Positions 13,188 through 14,320 of a DNA stretch of 14,320 nucleotides are shown piece after piece; within the stretch, counting starts at the first letter, position 1, and every line of letters begins with the position of its first letter. The stretch lies in assembly GCA_038325665.1 (NCBI GenBank), contig JBBQJF010000108.1:1-14320 (forward strand), given 5' to 3'. The notes beneath the pieces were generated by a model, which did not search any database, was not told where the DNA came from, and saw only the letters and a list, made by a program, of their open reading frames with translations. The position numbers and the translations under genes are program-made. This stretch comes from CAUJGQ01 sp038325665 (GTDB lineage Bacteria > Chloroflexota > Dehalococcoidia > CAUJGQ01).

Positions 13188-14033
13188 ATGACCACCGATG
13201 GAGGATATGCGCGCCCCGAGTTGCTGGCAGAGCCTGACTGGCTGGCGGAGCACCTCGACGATCCCAAGATACGCGTGATCGACTGCGCGACGCTGGAGGC
13301 ATATCGGCGCGCCCATATTCCTGGCGCCGTTGGGCTGCCGGTCCATATTTACATCAAGGACCCCGCGGACGAGACGTATGTAATGCCGCCCGATCCATTC
13401 AAGGATCTGATGGAGCGGCTGGGCATTTCCGATGACACCACCGTCGTGACCTACGACGACAACAATGGTTTGGTCGCGACACGCTTCTGGTGGGTGCTGA
13501 ACTATTACGGCCACACCGACGCCAAGGTGCTGAACGGCGGCTGGCACCGATGGCTGACCGAGGGCCGGCCCGTCACCTTCCATCAGACGCAGCCCGAGCG
13601 GGGATCATTCACGCCACGCGCCAACGAGTCGGTCATCTGCCGGATTGATGAGCTTCAGGCGAAGGCCGGCGCGGGCGGTGGCGGCATTCTCGATGTGCGC
13701 ACGGACGAGGAATGGCTGGGCACGAACAGTCGCGGCAATACGCGCGCCGGCCATGTGCCCGGCGCCGTTCACCTCGAATGGCTGAACTTCGTCACCCGCG
13801 ACGACCGGCGCGTGTTCAAGCCGGCGGCAGAACTGCGGGCGATGCTGCGGGAGGTCGGGATCAATCCCGAGCAAGAGGTCGTCACTTACTGACAGGGAGG
13901 CATCCGTGCGGCGCACGGAGCATTCGTCCTCGCCCTGCTGGGTTCGGACAAGGTGAAAGTGTACGACGCCTCAATGCGGGAATGGGCCAACCGCGACGAC
14001 ACGCCGCTGGTCATGGAGAAGGCCACGGGATAG
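13188..14033 (+). CDS. Tandem-rhodanese sulfurtransferase with in-frame TGA (candidate selenocysteine) at the catalytic position
   Basis: The 281-codon frame encodes two rhodanese domains, as in thiosulfate and 3-mercaptopyruvate sulfurtransferases. Domain 1 (about 10-130) contains VIDCATLEAYRRAHIPGA and VVTYDDNNG, where Asp90 stands in place of the catalytic Cys, usual for the inactive domain. Domain 2 (about 150-281) has ILDVRTDEEW and AGHVPGAVHLEW. Its active-site loop reads VVTY-TGA-QGGIRAAH: codon 235, where the family has catalytic Cys (TYCQGGIR), is TGA at 13890-13892. The frame continues through AFVLALLGSDKVKVYDASM and REWANRDDTPLV to TAG at 14031, the expected C-terminus. A SECIS-like hairpin begins 10 nt after the TGA. 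Selenocysteine is the natural reading; a Cys-to-stop mutation or base error is the alternative, giving a 234-residue inactive protein. AAGGAG lies 9 nt before the ATG. Proposed role: sulfur or selenium transfer in the cytosol. Confidence 0.8.
13903..13919 (+). promoter_or_regulatory. Candidate bacterial SECIS element
   Basis: TCCGTGC-GGC-GCACGGA is a perfect 7-bp stem with a GGC apical loop inside the coding region. Ten bases separate it from the TGA, and the loop starts 18 nt after it. Bacterial SECIS elements have a small loop with G in the first two positions, roughly 16-37 nt after the UGA; the E. coli fdhF upper stem-loop is also 17 nt and begins 11 nt after its UGA. The sequence simultaneously encodes IRAAHG, so conservation of the protein could explain part of the pattern. 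Confidence 0.6.
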
Positions 14034-14038
14034 GCGTG

Positions 14039-14060
14039 GGGGCGACGCATGCGTCGCCCC
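14039..14060. repeat. 22-bp perfect palindrome (REP-like), possible terminator of the rhodanese gene
   Basis: GGGGCGACGCA is followed directly by its exact reverse complement TGCGTCGCCCC. It begins 5 nt after the TAG of the rhodanese gene. As RNA it would form a 9-bp stem with a CATG loop. I associate this type of palindrome with dispersed repeats in Chloroflexota genomes, from memory and not checked. No U-tract follows. Confidence 0.7.
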
Positions 14061-14320
14061 TCCTCGTCGTGCTAGGAGAGGTTCCGCGGCTCTCGTGCGA
14101 GGTTCGGCGTGCCGTCGGGTTGGGAGTGGTCGTTGCCCATCCAGGGGGAATGGGACCGGGGCGACCCGCCGGACCGCCTCGACGGGGGGGTCATCGGTCA
14201 CCCCCCATGTGGGGGCGGCCCGAGGGGTAGCCCCCGCGAAATGGTTGGCCCAGGGCGGTTAGTCGGCCGCGCCCCCAGTCCCCGCCCCCCCCACCCCCCC
14301 CCCCATGTGGGCCCGCCCCG
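14061..14320. other. Non-coding, repeat-rich and C/G-homopolymer end region
   Basis: No convincing gene is seen. The region holds nested C/G inverted repeats (GGGGGGG at about 14185-14190, CCCCCC at 14201, GGGGG at 14211, and GGGG-TAG-CCCC near 14224). A direct repeat CCCCCCATGTGGG occurs at about 14201 and again at about 14299. A run of at least eleven C lies near 14294-14304. It may be a degenerate mobile repeat or an assembly edge. Confidence 0.5.

Noticed and set aside
13188..13892. Reading the rhodanese as a normal 234-residue protein ending at the TGA
   Set aside because: It would end one residue before QGGIR, lacking the catalytic residue and the last 46 residues, although the sequence after the TGA is in the same frame and fully family-like.
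1..14320. CRISPR arrays, tRNA or rRNA genes
   Set aside because: No regularly spaced repeats and no cloverleaf or rRNA-like segments were seen by eye on either strand.

Overview
The window is GC-rich bacterial DNA with short intergenic gaps, ATGA/GTGA gene overlaps and frequent GTG starts. A CarH-type B12 photoreceptor, a DUF4397 surface protein with an LPxTG-like tail, and a GGGGCGACGCA-type palindrome together suggest a Chloroflexota bacterium, perhaps Thermomicrobia-like. That is an inference from gene content; there is no rRNA or marker gene here to prove it.

Layout. 1-133: start of an exported or membrane-anchored protein on the minus strand, cut by the window edge. 378-2399 (minus): a metal-dependent amidohydrolase followed 12 nt later by an alpha/beta hydrolase, a catabolic two-gene operon. 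2544-2978 (plus): a small HAD-like protein. 3078-4013 (minus): a CarH/LitR-type regulator (MerR DNA-binding domain plus B12-binding domain) carrying the Wx9EH light-sensing motif. It is divergent from a secreted DUF4397 protein (4272-5078). The AT-richer spacer between them holds 11-bp-spaced TGTGCA-type repeats that look like CarH operators. 5164-5391: a small CxxC...CxxC protein. 5688-8763 (plus): a translationally coupled trio, an SRPBCC protein, a CrtI/CRTISO-like FAD oxidoreductase and an NAD-binding atypical SDR protein, plausibly carotenoid or isoprenoid related and therefore a candidate light-controlled unit.

8848-10291: an IS4-like insertion sequence whose transposase is broken by three frameshifts and one stop codon. 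10451-11101: an MBL-fold hydrolase. 11199-12140: an Ntn-type asparaginase/aspartylglucosaminidase. 12236-12841 (minus): two small proteins of unknown function. 13188-14033 (plus): a tandem-rhodanese sulfurtransferase. The end of the window is palindromic and C-rich repeat DNA.

The most striking observation is in the last gene. The codon at the catalytic cysteine of its second rhodanese domain is TGA. The frame continues perfectly through the rest of the active-site loop (QGGIR) and the family C-terminus to a TAG 46 codons later. Ten bases after the TGA lies a perfect 7-bp hairpin with a GGC loop, which fits the geometry of a bacterial SECIS element. The best reading is a selenocysteine rhodanese of 281 residues rather than a truncated 234-residue protein.
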